From Welwitschia mirabilis (Eukaryota; Gnetophyta; Gnetopsida; Welwitschiales): DNA of 64,000 nt. The notes beneath the pieces were generated by a model. That model made no database searches. It was not told the origin of the DNA and worked only from the letters and a program-made list of their open reading frames with translations. The DNA lies in contig JBOZIK010000001.1 in the NCBI GenBank assembly GCA_051453625.1, forward strand, positions 146,626,859 through 146,690,858, read 5' to 3'. The number at the start of each line of letters is the position of its first letter. The first letter of the stretch is position 1. The translations under genes and the position numbers were made by a program. This document shows positions 47,346-58,540 of the stretch, piece after piece.

Positions 47346-47357
47346 AAAAGGGGAAAA
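47346..47357 (+). other. Polypurine tract of the Sirevirus-like element
   Basis: AAAAAGGGGAAAA lies just before the TTTTGGTAAATT that starts the 3' LTR. Its form is close to the usual AAAGGGGGAGA tract of Sireviruses. Confidence 0.7.
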
Positions 47358-48930
47358 TTTTTGGTAAATTTAGTTTTGATGATTCTACTTATCAAACATT
47401 TTATATCATTATGTAAGCATGTCATTGTAAATAAAATTAGATCATGATAAGCATAAGTTAGTATTAGACATTTAATTTAACATCTCACAAAAAGGTCAGA
47501 ATTAAAAATGCAAAATTAGTTAACTGAAGACATCTACAGTATTGAATACATTTATGGAGAAGACATTTATAGTTTAAATACATCTATAGTAAAACATCTA
47601 TAGCCTAAACATGTCTATGATATACCGGGTTTCAGATCACAAGTTAAATATAATTATCTTATTAAAGACAATTATGCTGAAAGTTGGATCTGAAACTGAT
47701 GAAAGATGTCTACATGTTTGAAGATGTCTAAGCTAAACTCAAATAGGTAACAAAGGCATTTTATACTTTAATGAATATTTTACTCTCTAGGTAAGCTATC
47801 AATATTTACATCATGAATTTATGATCATGAAGTTTCAAAGATTATACAGTGAAAGTCCCATTAAGTTTTGGATACTTTGAATGAAGACTTCTACTAGGCG
47901 AAGACATCTAACTATTAGAAAATGTTTATAATTTTGAAGATATCTCAGATCAAGGGTCATGTCAATCAAAATGGAACATATGTGTCTGACACCTAGATAC
48001 TTCTATCCATTACATAATGATTACAAAGTTTAAATAACTACTATTTAAGGTCAAATAGCTATAATTTCTTCAATGGTATAAAGGCATGATGTAACAAGCA
48101 TATTAAATAATGGTCACATAACTCACAAACATAATAAACGAATATAGCACAAGGAAATAAATGCACAGGTGATTGGCACTACTCATGAAGGATCAAAGTT
48201 ATCATTTGAAAGGAACTTTTAGTATCTATAACTTACATTTTTAGATCCTACATTATTTCATCATTCTTGAGAACTTGTGATGATAATCATAAGAAGAAGC
48301 TCAATCTCTTTTAAAGAAACATGATCCAAGCTTATTATTATATTCATTTATTGGATCACTATCTCATTTTTTTAATATTATTGTATAGTCCATTATTTTC
48401 TTATCAAACTCGTTATAAGGCAATCCTTGTATGGGTGTGCATTGAGGTTATATCTGTCAGTATAACGATGTTGTATTTTCTTAAGAGAAAGAGTTTACAA
48501 CATTTTGAAAATCATCTTATATTATTGTTATATTTCCCTAAGGCAAAGATATTGCTACCTTATGAGGAACATCTCATATTATTATTGGTATTTTCTTGAG
48601 GAGAAGAGATTGCTACCTTATGAGGATCATTTCATTTTTTGGTTGTACCTATGTGCCCATTTTTGGTTTCCCTAAGGGAAAGAAAGTGTTGTCTTATGAG
48701 GAGTCTCTCATTTTGTTGTAATGTTAATGATGAGCTAAAATTACTATTTAGTATAGGTCAAGAATATCCAAAGGTATGAGAGGAAGTTACCCTTTATGTG
48801 TGAATGTACCCAAGTTGGGGAACCATAATATGTTAGTAAGATGTTTATTATATTATGTATTTCATTTTGTTATTAGTAAAATATATATTTACTAAAACTA
48901 ATTTACTCCTTCCCTCTAAGTTAAATAATC
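47358..48930 (+). repeat. 3' LTR of the Sirevirus-like element
   Basis: This is the block-wise partner of 34,640-36,240, similar in length (1.6 kb). It carries several AAGACATCTA and AAGATGTCTA words (47,530-47,720, 47,900) and a degenerate minisatellite at 48,478-48,715. A plus-strand frame at 48,321-48,599 falls on this minisatellite and is not a gene. The right edge is where similarity to the minus Copia family begins. Confidence 0.6.
48478..48715 (+). repeat. Degenerate minisatellite in the 3' LTR
   Basis: About four units are marked by TTGCTACCTTATGAGGA or a decayed form, with spacings near 58, 58 and 79 bp. The arrangement resembles the imperfect tandem units in the other LTR at 35,827-36,000. 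Confidence 0.6.
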
Positions 48931-48934
48931 CTCA

Positions 48935-49870
48935 AGGAGGAAAATAAGGAGAAAATAAAGATAATGATATAGTCATAAGAAAAGGGATCTTGCTCTCATC
49001 CACAAGCTCAAGTGATCTATCCAAATCACAACGTAATAAAAGCAAAGAAACAATAAAAAGTCATAACAAAGAGGTATAGTTATAACAAAAGGCAATCAAG
49101 CCTAAAAAACTAAGTGATATATCCAAAACACAATGTATGACAACCAAGATAAACCCCCCCTAAATAGAAAAAATCTTATGCACACAAGAATAAACAAAGA
49201 TACTTTGTTAAAATGTTATTAATATTAGTAAGGTAAATTTTTGCAAAAGGATTAATCTAATTATTAGATTATGAAAATGCAAATTTGTCAATTTTAGAGT
49301 CTATACTCGAATCTAGGTAGTGATCACATTCTCTTCAAGGATGGTATCTTTATCTCTTAAGGGAGTAAAAAAATAAAATGTAAATCAAATTAATGGAACA
49401 TCCAAGTTGTTAATCAATTTTGATTACCTTGGCTATATACCCCTATTAAGTAAGAGTACCATGTAATGTTACTGACTTACTTATACCTTAGATTTAGTAA
49501 ACTTTAAAATTGATTACACTTATTCCTCTTTATCAACTTAGTGATGTAATCCAAGTAGAACATACTACTATGCCTTAAGCATTCATCTAATATACCCTTA
49601 ATTACTAAGATATATGTGGGAATCTAGACCTCAGGGCACCTGGGACATTTCTAGTTAAGAGAAATACAACTCTCCATATGATCCAAACTTCATAGTCAAA
49701 GTAGCTAAAGATTGTATAACAAGATTAAATAATAGGGTAGCCTAACACAGATCTCTATCTATATAAGGATCACTATGCCTACCACCCACAAAGACTTATT
49801 TCTAGGAAAAATTTTGATGTGCTTAGGATGAAATGTTGTGAGAACACAATTTTTGCACTTAAAATTTTCT
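48935..49870 (-). repeat. Segment S, third copy, with a scrap of the Copia gag leader
   Basis: It starts with GGAGGAAAATAAGGAG, equivalent to the sequence just inside copies 1-3, and continues through the whole of S. It ends near 49,870, directly before a primer-site-like sequence and LTR E. It is the longest copy. Its left side abuts the 3' LTR of the Sirevirus-like element, which may have inserted here. Confidence 0.7.
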
Positions 49871-49875
49871 TTTAT

Positions 49876-49885
49876 CTTGATACCA
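49876..49885 (-). other. Primer-site-like sequence beside LTR E
   Basis: The minus strand reads TGGTATCAAG, separated from the LTR end by TTT. The spacing and first eight bases are the same as for LTR A (TGGTATCAAAGC). Confidence 0.6.
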
Positions 49886-51150
49886 AAATATAATGGTAAT
49901 ATAGTTTTCAAATGATTGAAGATTTTTGAATATTTCTTTTATCTAACAACTGAGGTTTATTTAAATAATGGCTTACCTTTTAATATATTTAAAACATACC
50001 CTTTTAAATATAGGGGATAAAAAATTCAGACTTGATTAAGGAAAAGAAGACATATCTTCAAAATAACCACTATGATTTATCAGTGAAATCCCTTGAGTAA
50101 TTTCTGCTAATTCTATGCTTAGACTAAAAATAATAGCACTACATGGAATAAAAATAACAGCATTATAAGAGATTATTTTAATCAATAAAAAATAAAAATC
50201 TAAGAAAATTCCTTTGTAAAATAGACTATTATAATAAATTCTTAATTCACCAATAATTAGGAATATTTTTAAGTAGCTTGTAAATAAGACAACATTATTT
50301 AGACAAGATCGATATTCATCCTTCAAAATTCAATCAATACTTATAAGATTAAGTACAAGGATATTTTTAAATGCAAAGTTATAAGGAAAGTAACCAATAA
50401 TCATCTTCCAAGAATTTCAAAATGCTAAAGTAATTATTTTTAGGAATGAGAAAAATCCATTGAATACACCCAACTTTAACTTCTCACTACCTCTCTTCTT
50501 AAAGCTTTTTCTACATGAAAGGCATGGTGTAAGAACTATACCTTCACAGTTCCTAGTATGGCCCATGGTAAGGTTTAAGATAAGGGGTTTCTAATTCTCA
50601 AGAAGGGGTCCTCAAGAATATCAAATGACCAAAACCTAATATTAGATACAACAAGTAAGATACAAATATCTAGATCTCAATAAACCAAATGAATAGTAAT
50701 AGAAATCATTCAGATGAAATAAAACCTCTCAAGCCACATCTCATGCACAACTAGATGGGTCACAAACATTACCCTGATCACTCTGATAGCTTAGTCTCCT
50801 GGCCAATGGAAGCCCTTCAAGTGGCCTAGCCCCTAAAGCTGCATGATTTGGTCACTTAGCAAAGATTTAAGAATGGAATAGAAATCATAGCTAAGATGTT
50901 TTATGTATAAGAAAAAAATTTACATGAGACATGTAAAAAGATGTAGGAACCAATTAGTATATATAAGAAATAGATGAAAGTACCATACAATAAATTAAAG
51001 TAAGCCATATAACCATACCGATTTTAAGATGAAAGTTAAGATCTCATAAAGATTATAAGGTTCTAAGGCTTTTTCAAGATCCAAGATTAAGATCACAAGG
51101 TTCAAATGTAAGGACTTTTCCAAGAAGTAAAATATCAGAAGAGAAAGATC

Positions 51151-51160
51151 TTATTTATAG
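51151..51160 (-). promoter_or_regulatory. TATA-box-like element of LTR E
   Basis: The minus strand reads CTATAAATAA about 520 bp from the LTR start, comparable to the position in LTRs A and B. Confidence 0.45.
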
Positions 51161-51203
51161 CAGAAAGTATAGGATGTGAAAAGGCACCAAGCAAGAGAGT
51201 GAT

Positions 51204-51325
51204 GAAAGTGGTAGAACTTGTGGAAGTAGTGGAAGTGACATGGTGAAAGTGGTAAAGGTGGTAGAGGTGATGTAGTAAAAGTGGTAAAAGTGGTGGAGGT
51301 GGTGGTGAAGTGGTGAGGATTTTGT
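51204..51325. repeat. GTGGTAGAGGT-type minisatellite in LTR E
   Basis: A run of about ten imperfect 9-12-bp units of AAAGTGGTA and GTGGTAGAGGTGATG form. It is purine-rich on the plus strand and the most G-rich stretch nearby. Confidence 0.8.
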
Positions 51326-51681
51326 TACCTTACTAGGCCATTAGGTAAATAATAAATAATGACTATGCTTGCCATAATTAATAAATGAGACATTAGCAAT
51401 AATAATAAAATATTCCATAAACATGATAGGAAGTTATTTAACATTTAAAAATAATAAATAAGCATCTTTATTTAAAATAATTTCAATTTCAAATCCATAA
51501 TTCATTGGCATTTGCTAAAATAAGCAATTAAATGAATAAAGCCAAGGTACAAATAATAATTATGAGACTATTAAATGTTAACATAAATTATTTTCCTTAT
51601 AAGGTTTTATATTCTATGTTATCTTATTTATCAAAGTATTTTAAACTTAAATCTTAATTGTTAAAAATTTGGGACATGACA

Positions 51682-51712
51682 TTTCTCCACACCTCAAAAT
51701 TTTCATCCTTGA
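51682..51712 (-). other. Polypurine tract and pol 3' end beside LTR E
   Basis: On the minus strand, AAGGATGAAAATTTTGAGG is followed by TGTGGAGAAA and then the LTR start. This layout is typical of the end of Ty3 pol in plants, where the last codons run into the purine tract. Confidence 0.6.
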
Positions 51713-53425
51713 AACTTGAACAAGAAAGATTAATTCTTTGCTATAATACATATATTTTATATTTTCAAGTAGCTTCTACTCTGTCTTCAAATCATTGTAC
51801 TAAGTTGAATATACTTGCAAATTATTGAAGACCCTTTAATTTCATAAGCCAAGATATCTTAACAACCTCCTTACTTTGACTAAAAGCAAAATATGCTTGA
51901 ACTATTAAGTCCAAAACTACAACTCAAATATGACAACACAATAATATATTACTCCAAATTATGACAAATACTTCTAAATTTGTTGTGTATAAATTCATCA
52001 AGCCTAAGCTCAAAAATCATAGATCTCTTTTACTCTAAACTTCTTTTTTGTGTACCTCTCCAACACTTCTATTTGTATAATGTTAGTTAAATTTCCACTT
52101 CAAAGGTTAAAATGTACAACGAGCCAAGGAATATGAAAAATATTTAAGACAAAGGATTATTTGAAGATTTTATAACAATGGTACATAGGCTATTAAGACA
52201 AGATAAAAAGTCAAGAATCCCAATCAAATAAATGCATACTTCATCTAATGATCAATCAATTCATCAATATATATAGAGAGGAGATGTTAAAGATTGTATA
52301 AGGCATTATAAAATGTCTATACATTGTTCTAAATATTCTAGAATTTATATAATTAAACTAAGTGAATCTTGATTAATATCCTAGACTTATCGTAATATAT
52401 CTAAATCATAAAAATAGATCTAAGTAAGAAAAATAAAGTCAAATGGATTTTTCTCCACATCCTAGACTTGACTTGATGAGAGGAAAAAAAGAGAAAAAGA
52501 AAGATTAAGGGCTTACAATGATTATAAAAATGCAAAAAACCTTTAAAAATCACTAAAAAAATTTTAAGAGACTTAGTTTAGGGTTTAGAAAATTGAAAAA
52601 TACCTAGACAACTTTAAAAAAATTAAAGCTAGCTCAAAAAACAAATTAGGCTAAAAACTGCCCTATGTGCACAAAATAGGGCTAATGGCTAAGTAATGGT
52701 ACAGCTAAACACGTCTATGCATAAGGAAACTATAACTGAGTAATTATTTGATAATTTTACATGTATGTAGAATTATAGAAAAGCTAGGAGAAATTTTAAA
52801 ATTGTTTGCTTTTTATCACTATGGGAATTGAACATAGAACCTCCCTGTTAATAAGTAAATACCTTGGCCACTACATTAATGCATTGTTTGGTGATGAAAA
52901 TAGATTTTAAAAAATTTGAAAAAAATAAAAGCTAATAGAAGATAATGCCAAGCTATGAATCACTGAATTATGGAGTCAATTTAGAAGGCTAAAATATGGA
53001 TCACATAAGAGGCTGAGGCACGGATCGCAAAAGATACTAGACACGAAGCAGTGGCAAATAGGTCCACATCACTAAGAGCTTTCAGAACCAATTAAGATTA
53101 AAAGTAGTAAGGTGAGAGTGACAAATGTAATGGGTACAAAATAGCACATGGGTAGCTAAACAAAAGGGCATGATTGAAAGAGGAAGGGCAAAGGCACATA
53201 AAGTATGGTATAGGTGCAACAAAAGCACCATGTAGAGAAGGATAATTCATGAAAGAGCTAGGCACAAATAGAGCTACATAGGAGGAAGAAGACTATAGTC
53301 AGCATACACAAGTAAAATCATTAGAAGGCAAAGTATTTGAAGTGGCTAGTTACAAAAAAAAGTCTCAAATGATGAGTTGCAAGCCTGTGGGAAAAAATTA
53401 CTCTAACATGAATATTTTGGTAAAA
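51713..53425 (-). mobile_element. Internal region upstream of LTR E (noncoding, eroded)
   Basis: This is minus-strand interior belonging with LTR E. No protein domain can be followed apart from a faint pol end near 51,700-51,900. The part from 52,950 to 53,400 is purine-rich on the plus strand, hence pyrimidine-rich on the element's own strand, like the block inside the large element at 17,240-20,150. It is cut off by LTR D at 53,426. Confidence 0.45.
52812..52893 (-). repeat. tRNA-like sequence with decayed A and B boxes
   Basis: The minus strand has TAGTGGCCAAGG (52,862-52,873) and, 20-odd bases on, GGTTCTATGTTCAATTCCC (52,823-52,841). These recall the polymerase III A box (T-R-G-Y-N-N-A) and B box (G-G-T-T-C-R-A). 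No cloverleaf can be folded with confidence, so this is not called a tRNA gene. It could be the head of a SINE or a tRNA-derived insert. Confidence 0.3.
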
Positions 53426-54274
53426 TGTCCTATCTCGTGTTTTGTAAGCCTTATTTACTTTAATATTAAGTATATTAAGATTTTATTCAAATGATTAATT
53501 ATCCTTATTTAAGGGCTTTGTTAAAATAAGATGGCATTTTTAAATTAACCTTATTTTGTAATTTTCATAATTTATCATGAAAATAATTAAAATTATGTTA
53601 AAGGTTTTTATGAGAAAAGCTATTTAAACATTTAAAATTAGATAATTCCTGCTATGTGAGGAATTAAAATCACATTATCAAACTAATAAATTAAAATTTT
53701 TAGGAGGACATAATAATATAGTTTACATCTTTTTTACTCATTTAAATTCTTGGTAAATATGATAGGTATACTATATTTCGAATAAATATTTTCTTCCTTG
53801 TGTTATGTTATTCATAGATTTTATGAATTTTGAAATAAATAAGCATTTGAATAAGTACATGTACTCTTATCTAGAACCAAGAATGACAAATGAGTAGATT
53901 TACTCTATCATGATTTTTATGTTCTTTAGATGTGTAAGGGAACTTGGTTTATAGCATATTCATTGTTTTATCCATTGAACTTGAAGAGTTTATTTCATTA
54001 TGCACATGAAAATTTTGAAATTTGTGCATTTAGTTTTTGATGCCTATCTTAGATAAATTAAACTTACTAATGAGCCTATGAAGGATTAAAAAGGAGGTAG
54101 CATGATGAAATGATGTATGTAATTAATTTTTTTAATTAAAGCAAAAAGGTTACCACCTTAGTTAGTTACATGAGTCATAAATATGATCTCTTTTTGTACT
54201 TCAATGTTACTTATTACCCATCCCACTTATCAATGCTAAATCATGTGATCTTGAACTATGTGCCTTTGTTTCTT

Positions 54275-54285
54275 TATATATAAAG
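54275..54285 (+). promoter_or_regulatory. TATA-box-like element of LTR D
   Basis: TATATATAAAG lies at the same alignment position as the box in LTR C and is followed by a CT-rich stretch, the usual layout of an LTR transcription start. Confidence 0.5.
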
Positions 54286-54714
54286 ATCCTTTCGTCTCTC
54301 ATAAAAGAAGATACTTTCATTTTTTATACAAGTGCATTTTCTTCTTTTCTTTTTATAACTCTTTCTCTCATTCTCTTTCTTATGGAGCTTGAAGCTTGAA
54401 ATCTTGGAGCTAAGGAACTCTTGAGCTTGGATCTTCACCACTCTTCAACTATCAAGGACTTATCAATCTTCCCAAGTAAGCTCTTTACTCTTATTATCTA
54501 TATGATTTCTTCTTAAGATTCTAGCAGAATGATGTGATATTGCATTAAGGAATTATTTATGGCTTTCACGCAATTATGTTGTGAATTATTATTCCCTCTC
54601 ATTGGCTCTCAAAAAGACGTTCTAAAAGATAGCAGGGATTTCTTATGCTTAGCGATAGAGGTTACTGTTGCGGTGTGAATTTATGCAATCTTGAAGTCCT
54701 TAAGTAAACCTGTA

Positions 54715-54842
54715 AATGATACAACTTGCAAAAAGACACACGCTAGTATAGACGAAAGTTTACCTGAATGTCGTAATCCCAACGAAGGCACTAGGCTCAG
54801 AGTTAGAGAATTGATTTCCAAAGGTAGTTTTGGTATTTTATC
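54715..54842. mobile_element. Foreign insert in LTR D, left end, cut by gap
   Basis: This sequence is absent from LTR C but matches 63,335-63,445 (shared AGTTTACC, CACTAGGCT, AGAGTTAGAGAATTGATTT-like words). It keeps several CpGs that its counterpart has lost, so it is younger than its host LTR. An open frame begins at 54,691 and continues through the N run. The 50 readable residues show no domain, so I do not call a gene. Confidence 0.6.
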
Positions 54843-55178
54843 NNNNNNNNNNNNNNNNNNNNNNNNNNNNNNNNNNNNNNNNNNNNNNNNNNNNNNNNNN
54901 NNNNNNNNNNNNNNNNNNNNNNNNNNNNNNNNNNNNNNNNNNNNNNNNNNNNNNNNNNNNNNNNNNNNNNNNNNNNNNNNNNNNNNNNNNNNNNNNNNNN
55001 NNNNNNNNNNNNNNNNNNNNNNNNNNNNNNNNNNNNNNNNNNNNNNNNNNNNNNNNNNNNNNNNNNNNNNNNNNNNNNNNNNNNNNNNNNNNNNNNNNNN
55101 NNNNNNNNNNNNNNNNNNNNNNNNNNNNNNNNNNNNNNNNNNNNNNNNNNNNNNNNNNNNNNNNNNNNNNNNNNNNNN
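54843..55178. other. Assembly gap (336 N)
   Basis: This is the only gap that is not 100 N, so its length may be an estimate from read pairs or maps. It probably hides the rest of the foreign insert. Two open frames drawn across it are artefacts. Confidence 0.9.
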
Positions 55179-57437
55179 TAGCTTAATATTATATTTTTAT
55201 CTATTATGCATTAGGTCCATTTTACTAGGGCAAGATCTAATCCTCAAGATATCTTTAGGCTAGTACTCTTTCATGAAAATTCTAAGGGCCATAGTAAATA
55301 GTTTTTTTTAAATTGATTTGATTCTTTTTATAATGATTTGAACTATTATCTTAGTTAAAATATTCTATAACTAATTAGTTATTAAATCCATTATTTTATT
55401 TATTTATATTACTACTTAGCTAGTTGTAAAAACTTTATTATATTTTTTGTTATAGCAAAAATTAAATTTTTAAAATAGATGCATAGGATAACAACATTAT
55501 AGCTTATGAATTAGTAATTATAAATTAGTGAAAGTCTTTTTGTAAGTCTAGTATTATATAATGAATGTAAAAATGTAAAACCAATAGTTTTTCTAACATG
55601 TAATTTTGAAAAAAAATTATTTGTTAAAATACATTATAAAATAAATGTAAAAAATAGTAAGAAATTAATTTACATTTCTATAATTATTTGTTAAGATATC
55701 TACAAACTCAAGACTCCAAACTTGTAAAAAATTAAATAAATATTTTTAAAATATCTTAAATCATTTAAAAACTCAAAGTATTTTAAAAGTTATGGTTATT
55801 TTAGTGTAGTGCAGTGAAACTATAATTTCACAAAATTTGGCAGTCTTTAACATTAAATGATAACTTTAGAAATAATATTTTTATAATTTCAAGATTTTGA
55901 GGATGCTATCTAAAAAGCTACTATATGTTTTCTACTTCATAATTAATTAATTATTAGCTATGACGTCTTCTCAGAGCCTAAAATGTTATAATTAATGTTT
56001 TAAATTATAGAAAAATTATTACATAAACTTTTATAGGGAATTTGAGTATAAAGGTATGTTTCTGTTAGTAAATTTAAGTTAACTTACCTATAAATAGTAT
56101 TTTATTGTTAGAAATACCTCTTTTACCGTTTTTACTTTATCTCACTTAGCACGTGTATGCTTGTAATAGTTTTCACCTTAGTAGTTTAAGTAATATGAAT
56201 AGTTTACCATTTTTTTAATTGACTCATAATATAGCTATATGAATCTTGAATAAAGATTTATATGTTAATAATTATGCTTAAGCTCTACTTTCTTTTGTAT
56301 ATCTTCTTTGAAACCATCCATGAAGATTTTGATCTGAGCATGGAAGAATGCTTTTAGGATTAGCATAGTTCCAAATATGCTTTAGTCCTTTAAGTATATT
56401 ATTAAGATTTTATTTTATAAATTATAAATATTTTAATTACTGTTGAAAGAAAAAAATAAATAGTTCCTTTATTTAAATAGATAAGAAAATAATATTTTCT
56501 TTACCTAGATTTTCATTATTGTAATCTTGAATATAGACATGTTTTTGTATGCCCTTTTTTAATAGTTTTTTCTATAAATTAACTTAAAGATAATTATAAT
56601 TATTATAACTAAGTAAATAATCCATCAAATATCTACATTAGTTAGAATTATGTGCATGAATTTATTTGGTGTATCCATTGAATATGACTAAATCAAAAAA
56701 ATTCTAATAATACTCATCCTTACACTTAGATTTCATCACCAACATGGGTTGCATAGCATTTTTTTAATAATACCCTTTTGGAAGTGGATTTAATCATTAC
56801 TCTCTTACCTTACCCATGTATGAACTTATTCTAACTTAATATCTCAAGCTCTTGGCACTGATGGATCATGTTATACTATACAAAGCTTCTTCAAGAAAGT
56901 GGGGGTTTTTTGTAAACATACATCCACCTCACATATCGCCTATCACTTGTAATGGGGGTATATTGAAGTGAATTGAAAGCCTATAGAGTTAAGCCTAGCC
57001 ATGTTTGTATAGTTTAGAACTTGAAGTAGAACCAACTTAGGTTAGAAAGGTGGATGAATATCAAGTTAGGATGCCATTAATTGAAGTTGCAAACTCTTAT
57101 TATATTGACTAGGTGTTATCTCTAAACATATCCATGTACGATTATAATAAGTTTACATCTCCTCAATTATTCATAAAATATATTTTTTGTGATAAAAACC
57201 TAGGAAGAAATGAAGGACACTGACTTATAACATCGCTATTATTTGAAAATTAAAATAATTAGTTATAGGAAAATATATAATATTAATAAAATTGTTTTCA
57301 ATAATATAGAAATTCTAATAAAGGAATAACTAGAATTCAATTCTAGGTTTAGGTAATAATATTAAAGAAGGCAGGAAGAGAAAAGGGGTAAAAATATAGT
57401 TCTTAATTAGACTAAGAAAAGAGAGGGCATCACAAAT

Positions 57438-57449
57438 TGGTATCAACAC
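57438..57449 (+). other. Primer binding site of the D element
   Basis: TGGTATCAACAC follows the LTR after a three-base spacer. The first eight bases match the initiator tRNA-Met site; the rest has decayed. Confidence 0.8.
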
Positions 57450-57539
57450 TCTAGGTTAACTTAAATAATACTTAAGTTAGACACTTATAAATTTATAAAA
57501 ATATAAAATGAATTACAGTTTTAATACCCTTCTCCTTAG

Positions 57540-57960
57540 TAATTACAAAGTTAGATGTAACTATAATAACCTTAAGTCCTAATAAATATAAAATTAGTTA
57601 TATTTCTAATAATCTCATACCATGAGTAAAATCAATTATATTCTTAATAATACTAGATTTCAAAATAAATATAACTCCCAGGTAAGCATGAATTTATTCC
57701 TATTTCCTAATAGTTATTAATTTTATTACACCTATAATTTTCCTATTTTTCAAATATATACCAAATTATGTTCATATTAATCCCAATAATTATAAATTTA
57801 TACTAATGATAATATTAGCACCTTAGTAATCTTAGAAGTTAATCGTATTTGGCATAGTTATTAAATTATTCATAAGGCTAATTATAACTTCAATCCCTAT
57901 ATGATCATTATGCTAATCATATTTATGATAATTTTAAATCCTTAAATAAACTAATAAGGA
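57540..57960 (+). repeat. Degenerate minisatellite in the Ty3 leader (D element)
   Basis: Repeating AATTAGTTATATTTCTAATAA-like and AAGTTAATCGTATTT-like words alternate at about 40-50 bp. It is equivalent to the array after LTR C (26,390-26,760). Confidence 0.5.
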
Positions 57961-58540
57961 TGATGAATTGTCATTAAAGAGTTTATTGCTTTGTAGCTAT
58001 AGATAATAATCACTTAGAAAAATTAAAATTATCTTAAAAATTTAGGACAATAACCTTATATGATACCTTAAATAGCTTAATATTTTGCAAGAAATTTAAA
58101 TACATAAATAATAACTTATAATAAAATATCATTAGAAGTAATCAAATCTTTAACCAAGTTATTCATCCTAAATTTGGTCACATAACTTTAAGATCAAAAT
58201 CCATATTCATAACTTATAAATCTTATCTATTAAAAATAAAGAAAGGGGATAAACTTGATTATGTACTTTAGAATATAAATAAGGATTAATCACTTAATGA
58301 TGATAATCATATCCTTTGTAAGATTATAAAAATATTTCTAAGTTTAACCTTTAATAATATATATCCTATTTTCAAATGTATTCTCATAAAACTTTTCCCT
58401 TTTTTCACATGCCTTGTCATTGTCAGTTAAACCCTGAGGTTAGATTAATTGCATTAAGTAATTAAAATCAAGATAATTCATAAAAGAGGCAACAACCTAA
58501 TGATGGAAATCAACCTTCATTCAACCTTAATCTAGAAGTA
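57961..58540 (+). other. 5' leader of the D element, no gene
   Basis: AT-rich sequence between the leader repeats and gag. No open frame or motif of note. Confidence 0.45.

Larger units (their letters stand above)
34640..48930 (+). mobile_element. Sirevirus-like Copia retrotransposon, interrupted
   Basis: The order is 5' LTR (about 34,640-36,240), gag, protease, integrase, RT, partial RNase H, an interruption (40,702-46,105), a possible envelope-like region, PPT and 3' LTR (47,358-about 48,930). Domain order PR-INT-RT-RH is that of Copia. I base the Sirevirus-like label on the flavour of gag, protease and RT, the long acidic region after the zinc-knuckle area, and the extra 1.2 kb between RNase H and the 3' LTR. 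All genes are broken. The two LTRs can be aligned only in blocks, which makes this one of the oldest elements here. Exact LTR edges and the target duplication are not resolved. Confidence 0.72.
49889..51681 (-). mobile_element. LTR E (minus strand), related to LTRs A, B and F
   Basis: On the minus strand it starts TGTCATGTCCCAAATTTTT, nearly the start of LTR B, and ends CCATTATA. A TATA-like CTATAAATAA lies at 51,151-51,160 (minus). A region near 50,520-50,620 matches the GGCCCACACTGGGAACT area of A and B. At 1.79 kb it is shorter than A and B. It has a primer-site-like sequence at its end and a purine tract at its start, so internal sequence lies on both sides. The minus-strand frame at 50,036-50,326 is inside the LTR and is not a gene. 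Confidence 0.7.
53426..57434 (+). mobile_element. Ty3-type LTR D (5' LTR of the Ty3 element)
   Basis: It starts TGTCCTATCTC and ends ATCACA, 4.0 kb, and aligns with LTR C in the same order throughout. It has a TATA-like TATATATAAAG (54,275-54,285). It holds the intact site that the 11.4-kb element occupied in LTR C (near 56,945). Between about 54,715 and the gap it contains foreign sequence not found in LTR C. No purine tract precedes it, and a primer site follows, so it is a 5' LTR and not the 3' partner of LTR C. Confidence 0.85.

Noticed and set aside
48321-48599. 92-codon plus-strand open frame
   Set aside because: It coincides with the degenerate minisatellite of the Sirevirus-like 3' LTR.
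50036-50326. 96-codon minus-strand open frame
   Set aside because: It lies wholly inside LTR E and is hydrophobic by composition only.
54691-55263. 190-codon open frame
   Set aside because: Most of it is translated N. The 50 readable residues have no domain and lie in an insert inside an LTR.
10843-57434. LTR C and LTR D as the two LTRs of one giant element
   Set aside because: Both are in plus orientation and both are followed by a primer binding site and similar leaders. No polypurine tract precedes LTR D. They are 5' LTRs of two separate family members.
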